The position numbers and the translations under genes were made by a program. Positions 1 through 9,121 of a stretch of 64,000 bases of DNA are shown in pieces. Source of the stretch: an uncultured Verrucomicrobiae bacterium. GTDB lineage: Bacteria > Verrucomicrobiota > Verrucomicrobiia > Limisphaerales > UBA1100. The notes beneath the pieces are model-generated. The model had not been told where the DNA came from, ran no database searches, and saw nothing but the letters and a program-made list of their open reading frames with translations. The stretch spans positions 62,001-126,000 of the forward strand of contig CALKBX010000005.1 of NCBI GenBank assembly GCA_937775205.1, written 5' to 3'. Within the stretch, counting starts at the first letter, position 1. Each line of letters starts with the position of its first letter.

Positions 1-1878
1 AGCGAGATGCAGCTGATCAATACGTCGATCAAGAAGCACCGGAAACAAGGAGACCGCTACAGCCAGGTCATCGAGAAGTGCATGAACGACTGGGCAGCGG
101 CGTTCAAGGCGGAACGTGTTGCCGCGGGGCAGGCGGGTGAAAAGCAGATCAACGATCTGTTGGGTGAACTCTTTGCCAAAATCTATGAGCGTAAGCCAAC
201 CGAACAAGAGGTGAAGGAAAACATCGCGTTGACAAAAACGTACATGAAAACGCTGAGCAATCAGGAGGCCATCACCAAACTAATTGAGACGATGATCCTA
301 AGTTCAGAAGTGGTCTACCGTTCGGAGTTCGGGCAGGGCCCGGCCGATGAGCACGGTCGACGCATGATGTCACCACGCGATGCCAGCTATGCCATTGCCT
401 ATGCTTTGACGGACAGCAGTCCCGATAAAGAATTGGTGGACGCGGTAAAAAGCGGCCGTCTCCTTACCCGTGAAGATTATCGCCGTGAGATCACTCGTAT
501 GCTCAATCGTCGCGATCAGTACTACGTCATCGACGAGTCGGTCCAGAAAGCCGGCTTCAATTCCAGTATCTGTAACTTGCCGATTCGCAAATTACGGTTT
601 TTTCGTGAGTTTTTCGGCTACACCAAGACCATGACTCTGTTCAAGGATGACGCCCGCTTTGGTGCTGGGCGCTATGACAATGTAAAAGGACGCCTGGTAG
701 ACGAAGCCGATATGCTGGTCACCCATATTCTGGCAAAGGATCGGAATGTCTTTGAGGAACTGCTTACCACCGAAAAATTCTACGTTTATCATTCGGGCGA
801 CAATGAGGCGATGAAAGCCGCATCCGATCGCCTCCGGAAAATCTACGACTACTTCAGAGTTTTTGACTGGGAAAATTTCACCGAAGAAGAGCTCTACAAG
901 CATTGGGACTTCATCAACGAAATAAAGATGATGGGTACAGTGTTCCCTAATTTCCTTAAAGATGATCGTCGCCGGTCAGGTTGGGTCAGATCGTTCAAGA
1001 CCCAAATGCGCAGCCTTGTCATCCGATTTGGGGAAGGGCAGAAAGCGGCGACGCCGTATGACTCGACGGGGATGGCATACTGGCATAAAGGCAATGCCTC
1101 GACTCGTGCCGGTCAGCAAATACGGGGCCCCGAGGTCACGACGTTCTTCGGTATTGATCATAGGAACTGGGACTACCCGACCACCCAACCGGCCAAGATG
1201 TCGAATCGGAAGGGGATGCTCACGCACCCGGCTTGGCTGATCGCACACTCGCTGAACCTGGAGACCGACCCAGTTCGCCGTGGTAAGTGGATTCGTGAAA
1301 AACTTTTGGCCGGTACCATTCCCGACGTGCCGATCACGGTGGACGCGGTGATCCCTGAGGACCATCACAAGACTCTCCGTCAGCGTCTCGAAAAGAGGAC
1401 CAGCGATGCTTATTGCTGGAAGTGCCATCAGAAGATGGACCCATTGGGGTTGCCCTTTGAGATATACGATGACTTCGGCCGCTTCCGCTCGGAAGAAAGA
1501 ATCGAGCACCCCGAAAACCTGATCAAAGAGGCCGACAGAAAAGCACCACGCCAAAACGGAATCAACGTTGCACAGTACAAGACGCTGCCCGTGGAGGCGA
1601 GTAGCCTCATTAAAGGCACGGGAGACGAGAAGGTAGATGGTAAGGTCCGGGACGCTCTTGAACTTGCCGGGCGTTTGGCGAAGTCGTCCCGCGTTCGCCA
1701 GTCCATCATCCGCCACGCTTTTCGATACTTCATGGGTCGCAACGAAGTGCTCTCCGATTCCAAGACACTCATTGATGCCGAAAAGGCCTACCTTAATAAT
1801 GCCGGGAGTTTTGATGCCGTGATTATATCCCTTCTGACTTCCGACTCCTTTCTTTACCGAAAACCTGATCAGGAATAA
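1..1878 (+). CDS. DUF1592/DUF1588/DUF1585 haem protein, 5' end outside window
   Basis: The reading frame is open from the first base, and the first in-window ATG (position 7) aligns with about residue 398 of the complete paralogue at 3362, so roughly 400 N-terminal residues (signal peptide and first haem motif) lie upstream. Visible parts are a PSD4/DUF1592-type region (SPRDASYAIAYALTDSSPD), a PSCyt3/DUF1588 region with a CWKCH haem-binding motif followed by PLGLPFEIYDDFGRFR, and a C-terminal PSD2/DUF1585 region (VRQSIIRHAFRYFMGRNE). These families are secreted proteins of PVC bacteria with no proven reaction; the CxxCH motifs imply covalent c-type haem and possible electron transfer. The stop lies 4 nt before the DUF1552 gene, indicating translational coupling. 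It is intact within the window, unlike its paralogues at 3362 and 23392. Confidence 0.9.
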   Translation, partial: SEMQLINTSIKKHRKQGDRYSQVIEKCMNDWAAAFKAERVAAGQAGEKQINDLLGELFAKIYERKPTEQEVKENIALTKTYMKTLSNQEAITKLIETMILSSEVVYRSEFGQGPADEHGRRMMSPRDASYAIAYALTDSSPDKELVDAVKSGRLLTREDYRREITRMLNRRDQYYVIDESVQKAGFNSSICNLPIRKLRFFREFFGYTKTMTLFKDDARFGAGRYDNVKGRLVDEADMLVTHILAKDRNVFEELLTTEKFYVYHSGDNEAMKAASDRLRKIYDYFRVFDWENFTEEELYKHWDFINEIKMMGTVFPNFLKDDRRRSGWVRSFKTQMRSLVIRFGEGQKAATPYDSTGMAYWHKGNASTRAGQQIRGPEVTTFFGIDHRNWDYPTTQPAKMSNRKGMLTHPAWLIAHSLNLETDPVRRGKWIREKLLAGTIPDVPITVDAVIPEDHHKTLRQRLEKRTSDAYCWKCHQKMDPLGLPFEIYDDFGRFRSEERIEHPENLIKEADRKAPRQNGINVAQYKTLPVEASSLIKGTGDEKVDGKVRDALELAGRLAKSSRVRQSIIRHAFRYFMGRNEVLSDSKTLIDAEKAYLNNAGSFDAVIISLLTSDSFLYRKPDQE

Positions 1879-1882
1879 AATA

Positions 1883-3277
1883 ATGACCGAAGGAATGATG
1901 AACACCCGCAGAAGCTTTCTCCAATCCGCCGGCCTGGGCGCCGGAGCCCTCGCGCTCTCGCCCTCGTTCAATCATCTTCTTGGAGCCGCAAAACCGGATC
2001 CCCAGCCGCATCGCTTTATCTTTATCCGCAAGTCGAACGGCAACGTCCCCAGCCTATTTTCCCTCCCCACGTTTTCGGAGGAACACAAAAAGAAGGACAA
2101 GGACAAGGAAGCGTTTGAGGCCGACCTCGACAAGCACGAGTTGCCGACGTGGCTAAGGGCGTTGGATGGCCACAAGGAAAACATGACCATCCTAAACGGC
2201 ATCTCGATGGAAATGAGTGGCGGCGGCCACTATTCTTTCTCAGGATGCATGGGTGCCTACAGAGCGGGCCGTAATACGATCAGCGGAATCAAGAGAACGA
2301 CAGTCGACTTTGAGCTGGCCAAACTTTTCCCCTCGCCTTTCGGTCACGTCGAGTTGTCGCTGGCCTCGGGTTCGGGCACGGTCGCGTTCAGGACCGGCAT
2401 TGTATCCGGGTTTTCGGCTCCGGCGGCGCATCAGCGAAACTATTGTTACGCCGATCCGCAAACCGCTTACGACGAACTGTTCAAGTCGGTGACCAATACC
2501 AGCGCGGTGAACTCAGAAAATTCCATGCTCGATTACTTGCGCGAACAAGAAGGTAAGCGTCTGAGCGGGCTTGATGGGCACGAGCGGACAAAAATCAGCA
2601 ATCACGTCGATTCGATCCAGTCGATCCGCCAGCGAAATGAAAAGGTAGCTTCGCTGACAGAGACCATCTCCAAGAACCTCCCGAAGATCGATCCGGTCCA
2701 TGCGAATGGCGGTCCCAACGCCAGTCTCATCGAAAAACAGGATGCCTTCACCGACGTCATGCTTGCGGCACTGATCTCAGGGTTGACGAACGTCGTGACC
2801 TACACCATCGACGATCTGGGCACTCCTATTACAACTCTGCCTGGCAATAAGGGGCGAGTTGATCTCCACCGGTTGGGGCACAGTAAAAATTTCGAACTCA
2901 GGGACATCGTGAAGGCCAGTCACATAGCTCAGGTTGCGAAGATGGTTGCGAAACTGAAATCCGTTCCGGAACGCGGCGGAACGATGTTCGACAATACGAC
3001 GATCATCTACTTCCCGGAAACCGGCGCTGGTCACCACGGTCCCAGTACGGAAGCCCCAATGGTGATCATGACGGGCAAAAAATCGAAGCTGGATATCGCG
3101 GGGCGTTTTATCCGCCTGCCGTTCCACGCCACCGAAGGTCACAAGACCCTGGGTAACTGGTACACCACGCTGCTCAACGCCTGCGGGAACCCGATCGAAC
3201 ACTACGGCGATCTGGATCTGGCGATGTCGCGCAAGAAGATGCCCCAGACCGGCCCGATCGAGCGGTTCCTTGCCTAG
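1883..3277 (+). CDS. TAT-exported DUF1552 family protein
   Basis: 464-residue protein with an N-terminal twin-arginine signal (NTRRSFLQSAGLGAGALAL), so it is probably exported folded to the periplasm. The body matches DUF1552 (PF07586): it has the blocks HANGGPNA, TNVVTYTIDDLGTP and GTMFDNTTIIYFPE, followed by a His-rich GHHGPS stretch in the place of the family HXXSHH motif. The function is unknown; relatives are almost always encoded next to DUF1592/DUF1588 haem proteins, as here. The start at 1883 is preferred because AGGA at 1871-1874 lies 8 nt upstream; ATGs at 1895 and 1898 are alternatives that would keep the TAT motif. It is the partner of the gene ending at 1878. Confidence 0.9.
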   Translation: MTEGMMNTRRSFLQSAGLGAGALALSPSFNHLLGAAKPDPQPHRFIFIRKSNGNVPSLFSLPTFSEEHKKKDKDKEAFEADLDKHELPTWLRALDGHKENMTILNGISMEMSGGGHYSFSGCMGAYRAGRNTISGIKRTTVDFELAKLFPSPFGHVELSLASGSGTVAFRTGIVSGFSAPAAHQRNYCYADPQTAYDELFKSVTNTSAVNSENSMLDYLREQEGKRLSGLDGHERTKISNHVDSIQSIRQRNEKVASLTETISKNLPKIDPVHANGGPNASLIEKQDAFTDVMLAALISGLTNVVTYTIDDLGTPITTLPGNKGRVDLHRLGHSKNFELRDIVKASHIAQVAKMVAKLKSVPERGGTMFDNTTIIYFPETGAGHHGPSTEAPMVIMTGKKSKLDIAGRFIRLPFHATEGHKTLGNWYTTLLNACGNPIEHYGDLDLAMSRKKMPQTGPIERFLA

Positions 3278-3361
3278 TAGACGTCCGTGGTCAGGCAACT
3301 GTATTTGGCGAGAGAGGCGACCTGAACGGTTTTAAAATTTAACTATCCCCAGTATCACAAC

Positions 3362-6300
3362 ATGAACAAAATACTCTCCCCCTTTTTCCTCGCGCTCTCT
3401 ATGGCAGTTCATGTTGCCTCCGCGGCAGAAAAAGTGTCCCCGTTTGTTGTTTCCCCGAAGGCCGCTGAGTTGCTGGAGAGCTATTGTTTCTCCTGCCATG
3501 ATGAGGAGACCCAGAAGGGGGATGTCCGACTGGATCGCCTGGATACTCTTGCCCTCGATACGCGGCTCGATCTGCTCAACAAGATGCAGGAGCAGCTTTA
3601 CCTCAAGGAGATGCCCCCGAAGAAAAAGAAGAAGCAACCCAGCGAAGTCGAACGGCAACAACTGACCGACTGGGTTTCCAGTGAGCTCGGGAAACACAAC
3701 GCCTCCAAGCTAGAGGAGAAGCTAAGGAAGCCGGCTTACGGGAATTACGTTGATCACCACAAGTTGTTTTCCGGAAAACACAAGGACCTGAAAGGATTCA
3801 CCTACGACCGGCGCTGGTTGATCAGCGAATACATCTTTGACGCCAAATTCAATCAACTGCTCAATCACAAGCCAACCAAAACCATCGATGGCAAAAGACA
3901 GTCCGTCATCGGCGACAACAACCGGCGCGTCAACCTGACAAACCCATTTCTACTGCCTACAAATACCGGGGTTCGCTATTACGCCAACACCACGCTCAAT
4001 GGTGGACATCTGTTGACGATGCTCACCAACGCCAAGGAAGCGTCCACCTACATGATTTACCTGACCAAGCGGGATAAGCGGTATCTTCCTGCGATTGAAG
4101 GCATCATGAAAATGGAATGGGAGCATGAGCGCGTGTTGGCTTCACGAGAGGTCTTTCTGAATAAATTTATCGATCGAATTACTCGCGATATCTACGGAGA
4201 GAAAAACGATGTCCTATTGCCGACCTTCGTTCGGATCGAGGTAAAGCCAGCGGTTCAAACGGAAGGAAAAGAGATCAAGAAATCCCCCTTTCATGCCGCT
4301 CAGCCGGGGACGCAGGAACTGGTCCTAATCTTCCAGAGCATGCACCGCCACAAGGCCGAAGGAGAGACCGACGAGCAGCTGATCGAAAAATGTGAGCGGG
4401 AATGGTTCAACCTGGGCCACAATGAAAGAACGATCCAATCGCGCCTAACCTTCCTCGCCGGCTACATGGTGGAGTTCCGCAAACAGGTCAAGCAGCACCG
4501 ATACGAAGAGAAGCATAAGCTGCCGGTTTACCGTCTGCCGCAAGAAGCCGAAATGAAGATCATCACTGATGCGATCTTGAAACACCGCAAGAAAGGTGAC
4601 CGCTACAATAATATCATCCGCAAATGCGTGGACGGATGGGAAGAAGGATTTAAACAGGCGCGCGTGAAGGCGGGCCTTGCCGGCGACGAAAAGATAGACG
4701 CCCTAGTCAGTCAGCTTTTCGTCAAAATATTCGAACGCCTTCCTGTGCCTGAAGAAGCCAAAAGATACGCTTCCTTAACGCGGTCTTACATTGAAAGCCT
4801 GGGCAACCTAAAGGCCGCTGAAAAGCTTATCCAGACTTTGATCCTGCGATCGGAATTCGTTTATCGTTCTGAGTTCGGTCAGGGAAAGGCCGACAAAGAC
4901 GGGCGCAAAATGCTTTCGCCTCGAGATGCCAGCTATGCCATCGCCTATGCACTCACCGACAGCAGTCCGGATCAGGAATTGGTCGAGGCGGCCAAGAACG
5001 GAAAACTCAATACGAAAGAAGATTACGAGCGAGAGGTATTACGACTGGTGAAGAACCGGGATCAATATTATGTCATCGATGAAGCCGTGCAGCGACTCCA
5101 GCTTACCGCGAGTATTACCAGTACGCCCATTCGGAAGCTTCGTTTCTTTCGTGAATTTTTCGGCTATCCCAAGTTGCTACCCGTCTTCAAGGACAACAAG
5201 CGTTTCGGGAGCAATTACGACAACGCCAAGGGCCGGTTGGTCGGCGAGGCCGATCGCCTGGTCGATCATATCCTTCAGAGAAGACCAAAAGGTTTTCGAG
5301 GAACTGCTGACCACCGAGAACTTCTATGTCTTCCACTCAGGCGACAACGAAGCCATGACCGCCTCGTCAAAACGAATCCGCAGAATCTACGATTACTTCA
5401 AGGACCTGGACTGGCAGAACTTCGAGCTCGATGACCTAGTGAAGCACAAGGACTTCATCGCTGAAGTCAAGATGAGAGGAATTAACGCGGATAGGTTGAA
5501 GCCCGAAGAAGGTGGAAACTTCAAGGGGCGTTACAACCCCATTGGGACCTTCAAGACCGCCATGACCAGTTTCACCGCTCGGTTTGACAAGGGGCAGACC
5601 GCGGCCGCTCCCTTTGTCTCCTTTCCGGCTCATGGCCTCTACAATGCATCCACCCGGACCGGGTTGCAGTTGCGTTCGCCCCAAGTCGCCAGCTTCTTCA
5701 ACATCAAGCTGGACAACTGGAATTACCCATCCGTGCAACCCGCCAAGGTGGTTCATCGCAAGGGCATGCTGACCCATCCGGCTTGGCTGATCGCCCATGC
5801 CGGCAACACAGAGACCGATCCGGTGAAGCGCGGCAAGTGGATCCGCGAGAAACTATTGGCGGGTTATGTTCCCGACATTCCCATTACCGTTGATGCAGTG
5901 ATTCCCGAGGATCATCACAAGACCCTGCGCACGCGTCTGGTCAACGTTACGGAAAAACAGGAATGCTGGAAATGCCACGAAAAGATGAATCCGCTGGGTT
6001 ACACGTTTGAAATGTATGATGATTTCGGGCGCTTTCGTACTGAGGAGTCACTGGAGCATCCGGATAACCTGATTAAAAAAAGTCCCGATAAAGGTGGGGT
6101 ATATGCGGATCTTCGAGATATTTATAAAACCCAGCCGGTTAATGCCAAAGGTTACCTTGATGGCACAGGTGACAAAAACCTCGATGGAGAAGTCGAGAAC
6201 GCGATCGACTTGGCCGAACGATTAGCGAAGTCCACGCGGGTGCGTCAGTCAATTATTCGCTATGCATTCCGCTACTTTATGGGGCGCAACGAATTTCTGT

Positions 6301-6425
6301 CCGACTCAAAAACCCTGATCGATGCGGATCAGGCCTACTTGGAAAGCGGCGGAAGTTTCGACGCCGTCATCGTTTCCCTTTTAACATCCGACTCATTTGT
6401 GTACCGTAAGCAACCTAGCGAATAA
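3362..6425 (+). CDS. DUF1592-family two-haem protein, long form, with one frameshift at ~5279
   Basis: A Sec signal peptide (MNKILSPFFLALSMAVHVASA) is followed by a PSCyt1-like motif C42-FSC-H46, a Lys-rich MPPKKKKKQPS segment, a ~170-residue insertion shared with the paralogue at 23392, then DUF1592, DUF1588 (CWKCHEKMNPLG) and DUF1585. The frame opened at 3362 ends at 5434, while the C-terminal half continues one base later to 6425. Dropping A5279 gives HILQEDQKVFEELL, which matches the intact paralogue motif HILAKDRNVFEELL, and a 1020-residue product. So there is one extra base: a real disruption or an assembly indel. The gene ends 2 nt before its DUF1552 partner. Its function is unknown; the two CxxCH motifs suggest an exported c-type haem protein. 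Confidence 0.88.
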
Positions 6426-6427
6426 TT

Positions 6428-7813
6428 ATGAACAGCAGAAGAGATTTCCTCAAAACATCAGCCCTGAGCGCCGGCGCCATGGCCATGACCCCAAGCCTGT
6501 TTGCCAATGCAAACCAAGGCAAGGTTCCCAAGCGCTTTATATTTATCCGAAAGTCAAACGGCATTCGTCCGAACGAAGTCGCGCTGCCAACATTCTCAGA
6601 CAAGGAAAAAGCTTTGGATGGCAAGAAGCAGCCTTTGGAGGTGGGCTTGGACAAGCATGAACTCCCCGGCTGGTTGCGCGCTCTAGAGGGCCACAAACAG
6701 CACATGACCATTCTGCACGGCCTCTCTTGCAAGATGAGTGAGAACGGCCACTGGTCTTATTCATCGGTGATGGGAGCCTACAAGTCGGGTCGCAATTCGC
6801 TGAGCGGGATCAAGCGTGCCACGATCGATTTTGAACTGGCCAAGCTGTCCCCATCCCCGTTTGGCCACGTCGAACTTTCCCTCACCGGAAATTACAGTAG
6901 CTTCAGGACTGGGATCGTGGCCGGTTACTCAGCGCCTGCGCCTCATCAGCGCAATTACTGCTACGCGGATCCGCAGACGGCTTATGACGAGCTATTTAAA
7001 TCAGTCACCAATCCGGGTGCGGTGAAATCCGACAACGCGATGTTGAAGTTTCTGCAGGGTGAGGAATCTTTCAAGGCCGAGGTGCTTCAAGGTTATGAAA
7101 AGCTAAAACTCAGCAACCACATCAGTTCCATTGAATCAATCCAATCTCGTAATCGGAAGGTAGCGAAGATGTCCGGTGCCATCGCCAAGTATCTTCCCGA
7201 GCTTGACAAGGTTCACGCGAATGGAGGCCCTAATGCTACTTCTCCTGAGAAACAAGAAGCGATGACCGAGATTCTTATCGCTGCACTGATTACCGGCCTG
7301 ACGAACGTTGTGACCTACACGATCGATGAACTGCGTACCCCCGTCAAAGGCTTGCCGGGGAACGAGGGCGATCATATTTCGATTCATGAGCTTGGTCACA
7401 ATGGCGGCTACAGCGGCATTCCGGCGGAAAAGATCAGAGAGAAAATTCGTATGGGTCACATTAAGCAGGTCGCCACAATTGTCGAGAGGCTCAAAAAGGT
7501 GCCTGAAGGCAATGGCACGATGTTCGACAACACGATGATCCTGTACTTCCCGGAGAATGGCGAAGGCCATCACAGTCATGGCACCGAAGCGCCCTTCATC
7601 GTCATGGCGGGCGACAACTGTAACTTGGACATCGCGGGTCGCTACATTCGTTTGCCTTATCATGCAACCGAAGGCCACAAGACCATCGGCAACTGGTACA
7701 CCACCTTGCTCAACGCCCACGGCAACCCGATCAAGCACTACGGCGATCTGGACCTCGAAATGTCCCGCAATAAATTTGACCAGGCAGGCGCGATCAAGCA
7801 GTTCCTAGTTTGA
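6428..7813 (+). CDS. TAT-exported DUF1552 family protein
   Basis: 461 residues starting with a twin-arginine signal (SRRDFLKTSALSAGAMAM). It carries the DUF1552 blocks YCYADPQTAYDELFKSV, HANGGPNA and GTMFDNTMILYFPENGE, then a His-rich GHHSHG motif and a closing GNWYTTLLNAHGNP segment. It is closest in the window to the DUF1552 proteins at 1883 and 26463; near their 3' ends the 6428 and 26463 genes are also very similar at DNA level. It starts 2 nt after the haem-protein stop, so translation is probably coupled, and is followed 16 nt later by a secreted metallopeptidase. The function is unknown; a periplasmic partner of the haem protein is inferred from the constant pairing. Confidence 0.9.
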   Translation: MNSRRDFLKTSALSAGAMAMTPSLFANANQGKVPKRFIFIRKSNGIRPNEVALPTFSDKEKALDGKKQPLEVGLDKHELPGWLRALEGHKQHMTILHGLSCKMSENGHWSYSSVMGAYKSGRNSLSGIKRATIDFELAKLSPSPFGHVELSLTGNYSSFRTGIVAGYSAPAPHQRNYCYADPQTAYDELFKSVTNPGAVKSDNAMLKFLQGEESFKAEVLQGYEKLKLSNHISSIESIQSRNRKVAKMSGAIAKYLPELDKVHANGGPNATSPEKQEAMTEILIAALITGLTNVVTYTIDELRTPVKGLPGNEGDHISIHELGHNGGYSGIPAEKIREKIRMGHIKQVATIVERLKKVPEGNGTMFDNTMILYFPENGEGHHSHGTEAPFIVMAGDNCNLDIAGRYIRLPYHATEGHKTIGNWYTTLLNAHGNPIKHYGDLDLEMSRNKFDQAGAIKQFLV

Positions 7814-7829
7814 TCCTGCAAGATTTAAG

Positions 7830-8927
7830 ATGATGTGGAAATCCATTACGTTGCTTTTTCTGGCGGCCGTGTTTCTGACTTCCTGTCAGGCGGCCACGAT
7901 TCAGATTCCCGTCCTGGACACCAAGGGCGATGTCTACAAAACCGAGGGCGCCAATGACCCGTTGATCTATGGCAGCACCATCGGCCACAAAAAAGTCATC
8001 ATGCTCTATGCCGACTTTTCGGACGCCGTGATGAAAGTTGATACGAAGGAGCGGGGCAAGGGCGTTCTGGGCAATGGGACATTTCAGAAACTGTTTCATG
8101 AACAGTCTTATGGAAAAATGACTTTTGAGATCGAGCATGTTCATGGTTGGCGGCGTTTGTCCAAGTCTGCCAAGAAGTACAGCAGCAAGACGACCGATTC
8201 GCATCGCGCACTGTTTGTTGAGATCTTCACTCTCTATCCGAAGGTTAATTTTCTGGCTTACGACTACATCATGGTCAACATGCCGCGCATCGGGAACACC
8301 GCGTTCGGGGAGCGGGATGAGATCGCCATTCCCTATAAGGGTAAAAAGATCAATGTGGCGCTGAACATTTCCAGCGGCAGCCCGTATGTGCTCGCTCATG
8401 AAACGGCGCATCTGATGGGTCTGCCCGACCTGTATACGTATGGCGGCGTCGAAGGCCCGAAGAATCCCAGTGGTCCTTGGGACATCATGTCGTCCGCTGG
8501 AAGAGCGAGCGGCTTCCTTGGCTGGCATCGCCACAAATTTGGCTGGCTCGACGCTAACAGAAAAACCTATGTCGCCGCGGGGACCTATCGATTTGAACTG
8601 ACGCCATTGAACGCGTCGTCCGGTGTTTCGATGATCACTATACCCGTAGATAATCCGGTCAAACCCAGCAAGGTCTTTGTAGTTGAGATTTCGCAGCCCA
8701 TCCGAAGTAAAGACAAGGTTCAGGAATCTGTCGGCGTCCTTGTTTACAGCGTCGATGCCAAACTTGCTTCAGGACAGAATCCGGTTGTTGTTTACCCGAA
8801 AACAGATCTGTTGAAGGCCCCATTCCATCCGGGCGATCGATTCGATCACAAAGACGCGCCCATGAGCATGAAGGTGCTGAAGAAAAACGGGAATGGGTCC
8901 TACTTGATCGAAGTGAAAGTAAACTAG
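7830..8927 (+). CDS. M6-family secreted zinc metallopeptidase, probable lipoprotein
   Basis: 365 residues. The N-terminus has a hydrophobic stretch ending in FLTSC, a good lipobox (Cys at about residue 19), so the protein is probably lipid-anchored. The catalytic signature is H190-ETAH-194 within VLAHETAHLMGLPDLY, followed by PWDIMSS, as in M6 (immune inhibitor A-like) peptidases: the two His bind zinc and Glu is the general base. The N-terminal part is the M6 lead-in and the C-terminal ~90 residues look like a beta domain. It lies 16 nt after the DUF1552 gene and probably shares its transcript. ATGs at 7830 and 7833 are both possible starts. Confidence 0.85.
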   Translation: MMWKSITLLFLAAVFLTSCQAATIQIPVLDTKGDVYKTEGANDPLIYGSTIGHKKVIMLYADFSDAVMKVDTKERGKGVLGNGTFQKLFHEQSYGKMTFEIEHVHGWRRLSKSAKKYSSKTTDSHRALFVEIFTLYPKVNFLAYDYIMVNMPRIGNTAFGERDEIAIPYKGKKINVALNISSGSPYVLAHETAHLMGLPDLYTYGGVEGPKNPSGPWDIMSSAGRASGFLGWHRHKFGWLDANRKTYVAAGTYRFELTPLNASSGVSMITIPVDNPVKPSKVFVVEISQPIRSKDKVQESVGVLVYSVDAKLASGQNPVVVYPKTDLLKAPFHPGDRFDHKDAPMSMKVLKKNGNGSYLIEVKVN

Positions 8928-8932
8928 AAGGC

Positions 8933-9096
8933 ATGAGGATATTTCTAAAACTATTTTGTGCCATTCTGTTTGGGGTATCAGTATCCATGTGACTGCCATA
9001 GACGCTGAAACGCGCCAAGTAGACGTCTTGGTCTACGGCGATGCGTACGGTGGCGTCACGGCTGCTGTTCAAGCAGTCCGAATGGCACTTGATTAA
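8933..9096 (+). pseudogene. remnant of an FAD-dependent oxidoreductase N-terminus
   Basis: ATG 8933 opens a signal-peptide-like MRIFLKLFCAILFGVSVSM that stops at TGA 8990. In the neighbouring frame the sequence continues as VTAIDAETRQ, then VDVLVYGDAYGGVTAAVQA and VRMALD, ending at TAA 9094. The second part is the dinucleotide-binding start of the FAD-dependent oxidoreductase family common in PVC bacteria (usual form DVLVYGATPGGIAAAVQAAR). So an exported flavoprotein gene lost nearly all its length, with a frameshift after the signal peptide. The next gene begins 25 nt later, consistent with a deletion or replacement that joined new DNA at about 9097-9121. The assignment rests on a ~25-residue motif only. 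Confidence 0.6.
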
Positions 9097-9121
9097 GCCC
9101 TTTACCTTTAGAAAAAATAAT

